From Apostichopus japonicus (Eukaryota > Echinodermata > Holothuroidea > Aspidochirotida > Stichopodidae), in assembly GCF_037975245.1 (NCBI RefSeq), contig NC_092573.1, forward strand, positions 16,916,265-16,980,264: 64,000 nucleotides of DNA. Direction: 5' to 3'. Below are positions 1-10,539 of the stretch, piece after piece. The notes under the pieces were generated by a model, which was not told the origin of the DNA, made no database searches, and was given only the letters and a program-made list of their open reading frames with translations. Position 1 is the first letter of the stretch; each line of letters starts with the position of its first letter. The position numbers and the translations under genes were made by a program.

Positions 1-1793
1 GATCATCGGGATTTGTAAACCACAGCCTCACTGTAACAGTATGTACAGTAATCAAAAGGAAAGCTTACTGAAATGCTTTCTAGATACACTGTTCACCTCA
101 ATAGCATATCCAGTCCATTTATAGGTTTGTGCATAGATTGTTACGATGTATTAAAGACAGTTATAAGGGAAGAGAGGTGGATTGGGGGCATATTTCATGA
201 TAAAACATTCAAATTTGTTGCTCGGCAAAGAACAACATCAAATTACCTTATTCTCCATTGGTGACAAGCACTGGTCCCTATAGTTACTACAGTAGATCAC
301 CCATGGAAGCATCAGGATATCTCTTTCTGCTGTCAGAGTTGTTTGGGATTTGTTGTTACCTCATCTAACCAGTTGAGTCCATTGTTACCACACCCATTCA
401 AAGTATATAGCTGTGAATGCCGAGGACTTAGCACATCAACTTTCTCTGAAAATTGACAAAACAACAGAAAATTAATGATAGTGAGTAAGCTCAAAACCCC
501 TTGATGCACATATGCAGGAGCAGAAAATGCATACCTTTGTGGATTATTTGCTAAATAAGACTCAAAACATTCTCTGTGCAAGGTATTAGCACTCAGCAGC
601 CACTCCACTTAGGATACAGACCTTATAAAACATTGTGCTACAGCTGGTGTAGACTTGGTCTAGGATGGTACGGAAAATTGATGGTGCCATGAAAGGCGAA
701 CTTGTCAGCTACCCAGTGACGGGTAGAGTTAAGCTAGTGAGAACTTCTATCTAGACTAAGAGACCACATTACTTTTCTGATTTAGTGCGTAAGTCCATAG
801 GGCTTTTTAATGGGCATTTATGTTACCTTAATTAATCAAAAATGTGAAAATTGCAATTTTAGACTATGAGCATTAATTATAGCTGAAGGTGTTGGGTATG
901 ATGCTTAATAACGAGATATGACAAAACATCTCAACATTTTATGCTTGAGTGATTTCGGGGGTCAATTTTGCGAAATGTCACCAAAATATCGAAAAATGGC
1001 ATGAGATTGCCACGGGAGTAACAAATTGGTACACAATCTGCTTCAAAATGCACTGATGAGTAATGATTAGCCTGGAAGAACATCTACATGGCCTGTAGAG
1101 GCCACAGTACCACCTGTGTATGTTGTTTTGAGCTGTCTGCTCCTTAGATGTGTAGGCCTATAGCAGTGAATAAAGGCTGCTATAAGGAGCCACTAATTTC
1201 CATGTTAGGCAAGAGAACACTTAAAACCTGAAGGATTGAAGTTGTTCGTCTAGTGAGTAGCCTATACTTTGATACAGTTTACCCAGCAGAGCAAAGCGAC
1301 AGAAGTTTAATAGCAAATACATTAGGATTCAATGTGGCTTAAGAATCAGCTGCACTGAGCCCCAGGCTGTATTGAGAATAAGCATAGGCCCTGTAGACAG
1401 TAACACATTTGTAACTGGCAATCTCACAACTTCTTCAGAAGGTCCTGCAAGTTTGATGGTGCTTGCCAAGGTCATGGTCATCACCCTGATTGCTTGCTTC
1501 CCTGAGTGAGTGAGTGATACTGTTTTGGATTGTCACTTGATTTGATTAAATTTGATTATAACTAGCATATCTGATAAATATCGTCATCTTCATCATCGGT
1601 GTAATTTCCCACCCTAGAGTCACTGTGGTCATGAATCAGTTGATCTCTTTTATAGAAACTCGACTGGATTATGTATTTAATTCTACCATGTAGCTTGTAC
1701 TTTCTCTCTCTGAGTTGCGCTCTCCTCCTTCTGTATTGCTCTGCCTCTCTTACGTAATTTATGGTATTGTTGTTTTCTCTGCATCTGTTTCAG
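1..1793. other. Unassigned non-coding stretch
   Basis: AT-rich sequence in which I see no convincing gene, RNA or complete mobile element. Short open frames on both strands lack recognisable domains. A minus-strand stretch at 333-608 has splice-like signals, but the phases of its two parts do not join (see rejected list). The last 50 bases are pyrimidine-rich and lead into the possible exon that follows. Confidence 0.5.
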
Positions 1794-1927
1794 AGTGAAT
1801 ACATGGACTATTTGTGCTCACCTTCAATGCGGCAGCTTCCATCTTCCTGGCTATGGACTCACCAGGCCCATTATTTGTGATGTGTATGGCACTGTGGTCC
1901 CTGTACTGACTGTTGCGTGCAAATGTG
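1794..1927 (+). CDS. Possible internal exon of an unrecognised gene
   Basis: A 134-base block is bounded by a strong acceptor (a pyrimidine-rich tract ending in TTTCAG) and a good donor (G followed by GTGAGC). The frame starting with GTG at 1795 is open throughout, giving about 44 residues. They include several cysteines, the run 'GYGLTRPIICDVYGTV' and a final 'VACKC' at the donor. The block would enter with one base of a split codon and leave with one base of the next. I do not recognise the family, and no partner exon with a matching phase was found nearby. It could be a chance open stretch between two good splice sites. The splice signals are seen directly; the exon call is inference. Confidence 0.3.
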
Positions 1928-2319
1928 GTGAGCACTATGTTTTGGATTCGTCACCTTAAAAGCGTTATTGACTGCCTCTGCTTTTTGAGTGGAAGTCTCA
2001 AAATGAGTGTACCATAATCGTTTGTGGCAGGTGCATGTTTTCAGAATTTTGATTAGTTTTGTGTTGTAAGTGTGGGATATTAACAGAGAAACCTTGTGTT
2101 ATGTCGCACGCGTATATTTTAAGTAGTAGAATGAATGTAATTAGCCTGATTAAATAAGTACACAGGAAACGAATGTATACGTTAACCATTTATTCCATGT
2201 CTTCCTTGGTGAGTACCCATATAGCAACTGCTCTCATTCATATCTTATATTACATAAAAACATTATTAAGACTCAGCAGGAGTCTGGAAGGGTCACAACT
2301 GACCCTATTGGTATGTAGG
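1928..2319. other. Unassigned non-coding stretch
   Basis: Nothing recognisable apart from short AT-rich runs. If the preceding block is an exon, this would be the start of its downstream intron. Confidence 0.4.
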
Positions 2320-2413
2320 TCGCAGGCATATGACAGGTGATATCATACAGTGAGTAATAATGGTCATCGCAGGCATATGACAGGTGATATTATACAGTGA
2401 GTAATAATGGTAG
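2320..2413. repeat. Two-copy 47-bp tandem duplication
   Basis: A unit beginning TCGCAGGCATATGACAGG and ending near GTAATAATGG occurs at 2320 and again at 2367, a period of 47 bases. The copies differ at only a few positions (for example ATCATACAG against ATTATACAG). Weaker matches to the end of the unit (ATAATGG, then TAGATTAGAT / CGATTAGATGATAAC) continue to about 2470. Confidence 0.85.
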
Positions 2414-2529
2414 ATTAGATAATAACAATATATCACATTGATAATAATGGATGGTCGATTAGATGATAACTAAAATATCACACCTTGGCAGCATTTGGCA
2501 TAAATAGAAATTTGTAGTTCCTGCCCCTC

Positions 2530-3293
2530 TTACATACAAATGACTGCTTTTGGGCAATGTGAATGATCTCCACTGTAGCATTTAGTAAGACAGTCTAAAC
2601 ATGTTGACAAAGCTTTTGCAACTTTGCAGTGGTCATATTTGGGTGCTTTCCTGCAAGCAGTCACCTCTGCCGGTACACGGTACTGTAGGTCAAGTCCTCT
2701 GCAAAGCGCTTTTGTATCAAGCGCTTCTTAGTCATAGTCTTTGCAGGAAACATGTCAGAGGAGAATTCTGCTCCAGTCAGTGCTCTGCGCAGTGATCTGT
2801 TTAGGTGGACCTGGTCGTAAAGGTTCTCTGTTTCAGACTGAACAGCTGCAGACATGATACTATTTTAAACTTTACATGCCTTGCCATCAGCATCAGTTGT
2901 GAGGCACTTGACTTTCACTGGGTTAATACCTGTATGTAATTTTGATGCACAGATCTTTCCACCGTTTTGTTTATCTCCAATATTGGCATCTTTCCTTAAG
3001 TTTGCTGAACAGCCCTTATGGCCTTGACATTGTACCTTGTGACCCATTCTTCTTTTCATTTCACCAAGTAGGCACAACTTGTTACTGTGATGGTAACCAA
3101 TAACAAATTTGTCCATGGTGACATTCTCTACAATTACATCTCTGCATTGGCTTGCAGGAGCAAATGGAGTCTTACTTCTGGAATTACGCAGAGGGTTATT
3201 GTACTGCCGATCATATTCTGCAAAATTTGGAGAATCTCTTGAGAGGCCACGCAGTTGCAGTGTCTCCTTTATTATACCCCTCTTTTCAGCCAT
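2530..3293 (-). pseudogene. Mutator-like transposase fragment (PF20700 type), broken
   Basis: Minus-strand remnant of a metazoan Mutator-like DNA transposase. The part from 3293 down to 2868 encodes 142 residues. It contains 'QYNNPL', a 'HKVQC' / 'GHKGCSANL' cysteine-histidine region, 'NIGDKQNGGK' and 'KCLTTDADGKA'. In this family the last two correspond to the conserved 'IGDEE...G' and 'TTDGDS' stretch of the transposase core. An in-frame TAA at 2865-2867 interrupts it. The same frame then resumes with 'LNRSLRRALTGAEFSSDMFP' and 'QKRFAEDL', typical of the segment after the core. Near 2690 the match moves to another frame, which carries 'CYSGDHSHCPKA' and ends at 2530-2532. The upstream N-terminal part is cut by a stop just before the ATG. 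One stop plus one frameshift means it is inactive. The family assignment rests on motif recall, not on a search. Confidence 0.7.
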
Positions 3294-3775
3294 ATCATTT
3301 TAATTAATCTCTTTCATTACAGGTCCAGACTGGTTGGCTGACTTTTGTAGTATACTGACTGCAGGACTTGGAAGAGAGATGCTGCTGAGCAATCTACGAG
3401 CTGCACTTGAACTGATCGAAGTCTGATGCAAGACTAACTGCGACGATGTTTAGTTCGGAGGGATTCCTGCCAGGTTTGCTACTTTCGTTTAAAACCCAAG
3501 TCCCACAAATTCTTCCATCTCAGACAGATATGAGGAGCCCCCCACATCAATTGCTTGTCTCTCTGTGAGCCACCATAGCACTGTGATAGGCTCTTACTAA
3601 GACTTGCAAATTTACTACCCTATTTCTTGATAATGCTTACTGGATGCTGGGAGTGATCAAAGTTTCAGAGGGAAAATGTTCAACTTATGTCAAGTTTCCT
3701 GTCAGACAGGAACATTTCTCCCACCAGAGGGGCTAAGTAGCACCAAACTGAGTTACTGTACTTAAAACACATTCT
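3294..3775. other. Unassigned stretch beside the transposase remnant
   Basis: Probably includes decayed upstream sequence of the Mutator-like element. I could not find its N-terminal coding part or terminal inverted repeats here. Confidence 0.35.
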
Positions 3776-3970
3776 GTGGACCCTAGAGCAACTAAGACAT
3801 GCAGTAGATGCCAGCCATGCTCATGGAATGACTTCCTATCACACCAGGGAATATGTCAACCATTGAGCACTTGCTTGTTTAAAGTTCAATACTGTAGTGT
3901 TCATATTGACTGTACAACATGTGTGAGGCACCATAAGAAGAGCCACCCAATTGACAGAGATAAATTAAAA
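3776..3970 (+). CDS. Cysteine-rich open stretch, possible exon (unconfirmed)
   Basis: A 67-codon open stretch with ten cysteines. It contains 'CSRCQPC', 'FLSHQGICQPLSTC' and 'CTTCVRHHKKSH'. The spacing loosely recalls a TNF-receptor-type cysteine-rich repeat, but I cannot confirm the family. A good donor (GTAAGTT) lies near 3976, just before the stop. No strong acceptor was found upstream, and the frame closes with a TGA a few codons before the putative start. It could equally be a chance open frame. Confidence 0.18.
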
Positions 3971-4123
3971 CTAGTGTAAGTTATGTATTTTCTGGTTTCC
4001 ACGACTTCTTAAACTATCATAAAAAGAGGTTTAAAGTGGAGTCTGAATGTTCTCCTTCAGGAAAAGTGCCAAAAAGCAATAGGAGAACATTTTTTTGACC
4101 AGTTATCAATCATGATCATTTTT

Positions 4124-4190
4124 GGTTCCTTGCTTTTTGCAAAGCAAGGAACCTATGCGTTCAACTTGGCGTGTGTGTGTGTGTGTGTGT
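4124..4190 (+). repeat. Short GGTTCCTTGC hairpin repeat with GT tail
   Basis: Bases 4124-4153 form a perfect 13-bp inverted repeat (GGTTCCTTGCTTT / AAAGCAAGGAACC) with a TTGC loop. It is followed by CTATGCGTTCAACTTGGC and a GT microsatellite (4170-4190). The same order (GGTTCCTTGCTG, AACCTATGTATTCAGGTTGGC, then GT repeats) opens the larger element at 30998. The two are therefore members of one dispersed family, and this one appears to be a short or truncated copy. Confidence 0.75.
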
Positions 4191-5579
4191 ATGTGTACTC
4201 ACCTTTACATTAATTGTGGAACCAGTGACTGAAAACACATCTAGAAATGTGGGACAGCAATAGCAATTGTGGGACCACTGCCTGGTCCCACAATTTACAA
4301 CCTATAGAACCCTATTTTCCCATCTTCTGAGTGATCATCTTCATGAATATGCATGGTGCCAAAAATTATGTATGTTTTCTCATTGTGTCTTTTTGTGTGG
4401 AGAAAACATAAAACACTCTAAATACACACTAATTTTGATGAAGGGCTATTGTGAATAGCGCCCTCAAATGGTGTGGTCAGTGGTTAGGGAAAACACACAT
4501 ACTGTACTTACCTCCACAATAATATTGGGACCAGTAACTTGGTACAGTACTTTATATCTCACTTTATATCTCTCCCTTTTACAGTGTTTGTTTTGTTTAT
4601 TTGCCAGCTGATTAACTCTCATTAGTTTTAATGATCTTCTGCCAGGCCTGTGCAGGATGTTCTTACTTCATATTTCAATGAAAGGAAATGTCATGACCAA
4701 CCTCAGTGGACTATTTAGTAGTCCTACTGTACGTGTCATTGTAGCTTTTGGTATACACTACTGGCTTAAGAAGTACCACACTACAGTACTTTTACTCTCA
4801 ATGTACCTGCATTCCTGCAAGCTAGAAGCTGTTATATTTCAAGGAATGTGTCAAAACATGTGGGTATGTAGGCTTTTTTTGTTTTCATCAGTGTAATGCC
4901 AAATTAACCATTCAGTTCTTATAACTATATTGAACTTTGATACTGGTATTAGAGTTAGAATATAACCAGCAATTTCAACTTCAAAAAATATATATATTTA
5001 CTGCATATACGTTTTGCTGTAAAACAATTTTGTCATGGAAGTAGACTCGTTTCGGCTTAAAATAAATCATGAAAGCATGCATTATTAAAGGAGATCAAAG
5101 AATAGGCTCATGAATTTCTTGATTGGGGTATTTCACGGCCACTAGGTAAATATCGATGGTCATGACCTTACTTGCATTGTTTATGTGAACACCAAACGGA
5201 TTTGAATTTCAGTAGAGTAGGGGTTTTGATGGAAAAAATGTCAATATAAGAATCAATTGTTAGCCATTCACAGATATACTGGATATTTTGTCTTGTATCA
5301 TCAAAATTTCATGAGAAAATTCACAAAAAAATTACACTTCCATGTGTATCACAGAATAACAGTAAAGGACATATTGAAAATGATGATATCGAATATTGCC
5401 CATTCAAAGAATCTTCAAGTTGAATTTTGTTTCTCATTTATGTGACATAGTGCAATTTTGATCATTATGGAGTAAGATGCTGGGGAACTTTCAATGTCTC
5501 TTCATAATCTGCTACAGAACATGTTTGGATTTTTGTTACCTCAGTGAGTGGCCCTGTCCCCATCTTTTTTTCTTTTTTT
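4191..5579. other. Unassigned non-coding stretch
   Basis: AT-rich DNA with many short stops in all frames. I see no gene, structured RNA or complete element. TACTGTA / TACAGTA motifs are frequent here, as elsewhere in the window. Confidence 0.5.
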
Positions 5580-5628
5580 GGGGGGGGGGGGCCTGGGTGG
5601 GTGGGGAAGCCTGGGTGGGTGGGGGAGG
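5580..5628 (+). repeat. G-rich tract with G-quadruplex potential
   Basis: A run of 12 G is followed by repeated CTGGGTGGGTGGGG blocks, giving more than four GGG runs with short loops. This is the usual sequence condition for a G-quadruplex on the plus strand. The tract directly follows a T-rich run (5566-5579). Confidence 0.8.
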
Positions 5629-5756
5629 CAGGGATCAACTTACTATTGAATCCATTTGTCCTATATAAATGTAACCCTTTCAGAAATCAATTTCAATGAT
5701 CTATGAACGAACAGATTGGAATTAAAACAAGAACTCCCCAAGTTCTTTCTTCAGCA

Positions 5757-5757
<1 letters not shown>

Positions 5758-5831
<74 letters not shown>
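5758..5831. repeat. (TA)n microsatellite, about 37 units
   Basis: An uninterrupted alternating T/A tract of about 74 bases. It is self-complementary and could extrude a cruciform. Confidence 0.97.
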
Positions 5832-5834
<3 letters not shown>

Positions 5835-6484
5835 CACGGAAAAGTTGCCACTCATGACTTTGACTTTGGTAGCCGGGCAGATTTCCCCTCTGTCCAAGCT
5901 TAGTACGCGACTGCTTTTAACTCTTCCAAAACGCTGTAAAGTTTTCAGTTCTTTTGAATGTCAAAAGTCTAAAATGGTTTCAAAGGCAGTGCACTCCTAC
6001 CCCAAATATAAGATCCATAAATATACTGTACACCCTTAGTTTCAGTGGTGAATACAGCTTTTAGTAAAAGGAGGGTTCTCAGTGACTTTTAAAGAGGAGA
6101 CCATCAGGAGACTGTCTGTTTTGTTAACTCTTGCTTTGCGCATGGTGGTCTTGGGTCCAGGGGCCTGCACAGTTTCCCTGTAATAGAAGCTATATGGTTT
6201 AGTACAGATATTAGCACCATCCGTATATGACTCACCACTATATATTCCCCTTTGATACCATGATGATCATGTAGTTAATCTATACAACCATCATGTTAAA
6301 TTACCTAATGATCATATAATTGACCTCTTTATCCTATTTTCTTTCCCCTTCCCCCATTCTTTTCCTCCTTTTCCCATTTGTTTGCCTTCCCCATTTTGCT
6401 TCTTCCTTTTTTCTTTTTCCCTTTTTAAAGGGGGGAGGGGGTGGGGGGCTCTCCAGATGCCCCTCCCACCTGGATATGCACCCA
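5832..6484. other. Unassigned stretch with pyrimidine/purine-biased tract
   Basis: From about 6335 to 6430 the plus strand is almost all C and T (TTCCCCTTCCCC-like). It then switches to a G-rich run at 6428-6450. Such a switch can form triplex or other non-B DNA. No gene is visible. Confidence 0.5.
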
Positions 6485-6507
6485 ATATATATATATATAT
6501 ATATATA
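6485..6507. repeat. (AT)n microsatellite
   Basis: A short uninterrupted alternating AT tract of about 23 bases. Confidence 0.95.
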
Positions 6508-6889
6508 CAGAAATGAAAATGTACAGTATCTTATTTGTTATTAATGGGGTACAGAGGTGATAAAGCATTTCGAACGTCAACTCTTGTCAAAGTGCAAAAC
6601 AATTATAATTCCACCAAAATAACTAGTTCTTGATAAACAGGTATAAAAATTAACTATGAATCATTGATCCATCTATCATATTTATGAAATATGATTAATA
6701 AATCATCCTTGTTACAGTTTGACGTCAAATGGACGAGTTATTTTGCACAAACATGTATACCCAAAACTCTGTGAAGTTTAAACAGCTACCATATTGGAAA
6801 CTCTTTTGTTGCTTTCTGCAATGTCTTATATGACACCTAATTTGTGAAAATTGTATGGCAATTAATTTAAATATGCAATAAAATCTTAC

Positions 6890-7725
6890 TCAATGTAACG
6901 TTGCAGCGTGACCGTTACAGCGTGACAATTGAAATGTCAATGCAAAGTCGATGTATAGCGGCACACTGTCATGTTTCAATGGTGCTTTGAAGGTACTTAC
7001 AGTAGATCGTTCTGATGGTCACTACCATCAGTCTTTGATCTTAGATGTGGAAATTTGTTAAAAATACATTAATCATGAAATGAAAATTCAAATTAGCATA
7101 GCGTTACAGCGTGACACACAACAGGCAATTACAAAATTACAAATATTTTATAATGTGAATATAACATAAAAATGACTTGATTAAAAGATAACTTGACAAT
7201 TTATGTTCCATAAACATATATCACATAGCATATCCGGAAATGTAGGTATATACAGTATCTGAGTTGAATGAAGAAGTTGGAATGGTGCCACCAGCTTTCA
7301 AAAAGGGTGTCAACTATAATTAATATGTGTTATATTTTCCCTGTCTCTATTGTTTCTCATTAGTCATTTAAGAAGGTGAGCTGATATCTCACATTTGAAA
7401 GCTAAATCACTTTAAAGGCAACCTCATTTTAAGTGGTTGGTTCCAGAGGGGGGGGGGGGTGGTTCAATTATGTCTGGAAATAGGACACTACATTGCAAAA
7501 GTTTGTGTGTATATCAGCTGTAACGTCACGCTGTAGCAAAATTGTTACAGCGCACGTGACAGACTTTAATGAGTCATTAATGATGCAAGTCAGATGAACT
7601 TAAAAATGTGCTTGTATTTAATGGTTATCGATGTCTTAGTTTGGAAACAAACTTCATTGCAAATTATTGTCTTGAAAAGGAATAATTAAAAAAAACATCA
7701 CAATTTACCCTTACAGCATGACATT
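6890..7725. repeat. Scattered copies of a TTACAGCGTGAC motif
   Basis: GTTACAGCGTGACA or close variants occur near 6893-6930 (two tandem copies, the first GTTGCAGCGTGAC), 7104, 7519-7560 (one copy on the opposite strand, GTAACGTCACGCTGTA, plus TTACAGCGCACGTGAC) and 7711 (TTACAGCATGAC). The surrounding sequence is plain AT-rich DNA. These may be remnants of a decayed tandem or terminal repeat family. Confidence 0.6.
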
Positions 7726-10197
7726 TTTCTTCCAAAATCTAATTACTGTAGGTCATTGAACAGTAATGAAATATATATGTTACAGAAATGTTAAGCCCAT
7801 GGTTTGGATCTCTAGAGTTCAAACATCATGCATCAATTTAGGTTTATCATTTTTATCATGTATATATGAATGTATTAGTATCAACTTGACAACCATTATT
7901 TTTATTAATGTTGCAATTTAAATTATGCAAATTTCAATATGTTAATGACATGAAAATAGTATTCCTTATGCAGATTAAGGAAATTTTGATTCTTAGCTTT
8001 AATTTGATACCAAATTTGTTACGATTAAACCTATTTGAAGCTTTGGGAGTCATGTCCTGTGTTGCTTGGAACTGCCCTTAGACTTGTTGCGGCTGACAAA
8101 ATTCCTTAGTTATATATGCTAATTACATGAAATTGCACTTAATTAAGTCCATTCAACTCCCAAATTTCAAGTTAAGTACAGTATTGCTCGCTTCAAGCTA
8201 ACTCCAAAGAGCTAGAATCGTCTTGTAGTACCTCCTACTCAACATACCTCCTTAAGAGAGGTATTGGAAATTTCATTTAAATGCACAGGCCAAAATTATG
8301 TCTAATTGTAATTATGATGCAAGAATTTTCAGTTGGCAGCAATTAAAGTGCTTTCATGTATTCATTCACACCATGATGTAGTAGCTGAAGTTTGGTTCAA
8401 TTGTGCGGCTTATATGTGTGTTTGGGGGTAGGGGTGCATTTATGAAATGAGTTTTTGAAAGCTTTTTGATGGCCACTTGAGGTCAACAGAGGCTGTTCTG
8501 AAAATTCAGTAAATGCTCTCTCAAACTGGAAGTATGGTCAATGTTGTGAATTGTGATAGTGACAAATAGAAGCTGCTCATGGATATGGTATAGAAGAGCA
8601 CCATGTTTTGCTTTAGTTTCATCCCACATGTTGTCACAGCTTGTATTAGACTATTCGATTGGAATAAAGGAAGTTAACCCTTATTTGAAAGGAAGAGAAT
8701 GCCGTACAAGCACACATCATTTCTAACTTGATGTCCCAAACTTAAGTAATTGGAATGAAACTGATATTATTATTTCTATCAATAAGAATTTTTGATTGAA
8801 ATTTAAAAACCAAGGAATTTTTAACTATAGCTTTCTCCTCACTGCGATTTCACGTCAAAAGATTTGATTAAGACACCTGTTCACATTTCTGTTTCTAATA
8901 TGCAAAACCCAAAAAAAGAACCTTTGAAGTGTATATAGACTATATAATGCAAGCTGTTGTGATACAAATTAAGACAAATTTGAGAACCAAAAAAAAAAAA
9001 GACTTCACTATATTGTGTTTACTGTTCCTGTTGTACACATGCAGTCACATGCTTCATACAACTGCCATATTTTCATGAATATCACAGTATGCCTGCAGTT
9101 AATTGTGTAAAATTTCCTGTATAAAGACATTTTTATCAATGTTAAGTAGCTCCATATACTGCATACATGATACAACTAAATATAGTGGGCCTTAGATATT
9201 GCATGTACAGTAGTAGGCATATCCTGTATATACTGGAATCCTCTTACTGCAGAAAAAAAAGCCAATGTGAACCCCAAAGGTCAAATTGTCTGCCCTTCTT
9301 GGTAACTGTTTCTCTATATTTGCATACCTTTAAGGTCACATTTTCTTGACTTTAGTGGTAATGGGTCCTGTGGGAGAATCAAAAGTCACTGAGAGATTGT
9401 AGTTTATAGTTTACAGATTACAGTAAGTGTATGGTGAGTAAAGAAGTGTAAAATATAACAATAAACTTAATTTTATTTACCCATGTTTTTTTTTTTTTAG
9501 GGTTTTGTAGTTCCCATGTTTTCTGAATAGTTTTTCATTACAGTGTCTGTGGAGTATGCATACTGTACATGTGTTCATTAACTAAAATAACTGAATCATA
9601 GAGTCTGAGATTAGTAACTGTGGAAACAGTTTAGAAGAAGCTTCTAATTTGCAGGCCATTAGATTAATTTGAAAACAGTTTCAACTCTCTTTGGATTAAG
9701 ACTGTTGGAGAACAATTGAAGGTAGTAGCTTAGTAATCTTGACTAATTATAATTAGTTGGCAAATGGACTGCATATATACATGCAGACTATTGATTCTGA
9801 TATATATTTTCTCCAGTCACTTTCGCACTTGTTGGTACACATTTAAAGTTGAGAAAGAAATTACTTACCTAGAAATGTTCTCATATAAGAATTTCCACTG
9901 GTTTCACTCTCTTGCCATACTAATCTATAATATAGTGTTCAGGATTCAAGAAGTGTGTTAATTATAGATGTATTGCCACTTCACATCATTGGGCTGAATT
10001 TCAGTACAATTTTTTTTTCCAGCATACTACAAAAATAACAGATCATCAATGTTGTTTCCTGTACCATCTAGGTTTTACAGTATGCCTTTGAATTATTTTA
10101 GTGGAAGGGAAAAAAGTATGAAGGTAAACTTCCTCTGAAGTTTTTGGCAGTCCTTGCATGCAGTGTAATGCCATGGTTTACTTCCACCAGAGAGTTA
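7726..10197. other. Unassigned non-coding stretch
   Basis: AT-rich sequence without recognisable genes, RNAs or complete elements. It contains A- and T-homopolymer runs (for example near 8989 and 9489), which may be tails of old insertions. Confidence 0.5.
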
Positions 10198-10213
10198 GGG
10201 GGGGGGGGGGGGG
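10198..10213 (+). repeat. Poly-G run (16 nt)
   Basis: One of several long G or C homopolymers in the window; others lie near 7448, 11066, 21810, 22105, 25960, 27267 and 29502. Confidence 0.95.
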
Positions 10214-10539
10214 TGGCACGGGGTACACTAAACTGTACCATGCCCTATATTGTTCATGCCTGTTTGGTCTCACAGTTTAAAGATCACACAAGCATGTTGG
10301 CTATATATTATTATTGAAAACTATGGTTTCCAGTCAATATCTCAAGAGTTTTCCAGTCCTACAGTATCGTAAAAGGTTAGGATAAATTAACTGTTGTATA
10401 GTGCTTATTATACTGTTATACAGTAGCCAGAAAGGGGAGAAGCATGAGGGAAATACATTTTCAGTGCTCAAGGGCATATATTGTAAACCCTTGTTAAGGA
10501 ATACTACTTGAGAAAAGTGTAAAGCTGTTTTGCATTTTT

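Noticed and set aside
333-608. Minus-strand open frame with 'LHRECFESYLANNPQ' and 'LNGCGNNGLNWLDE'
   Set aside because: Splice-like signals exist inside it, but the phases of the two parts do not join in any tested combination, and no family is recognised.
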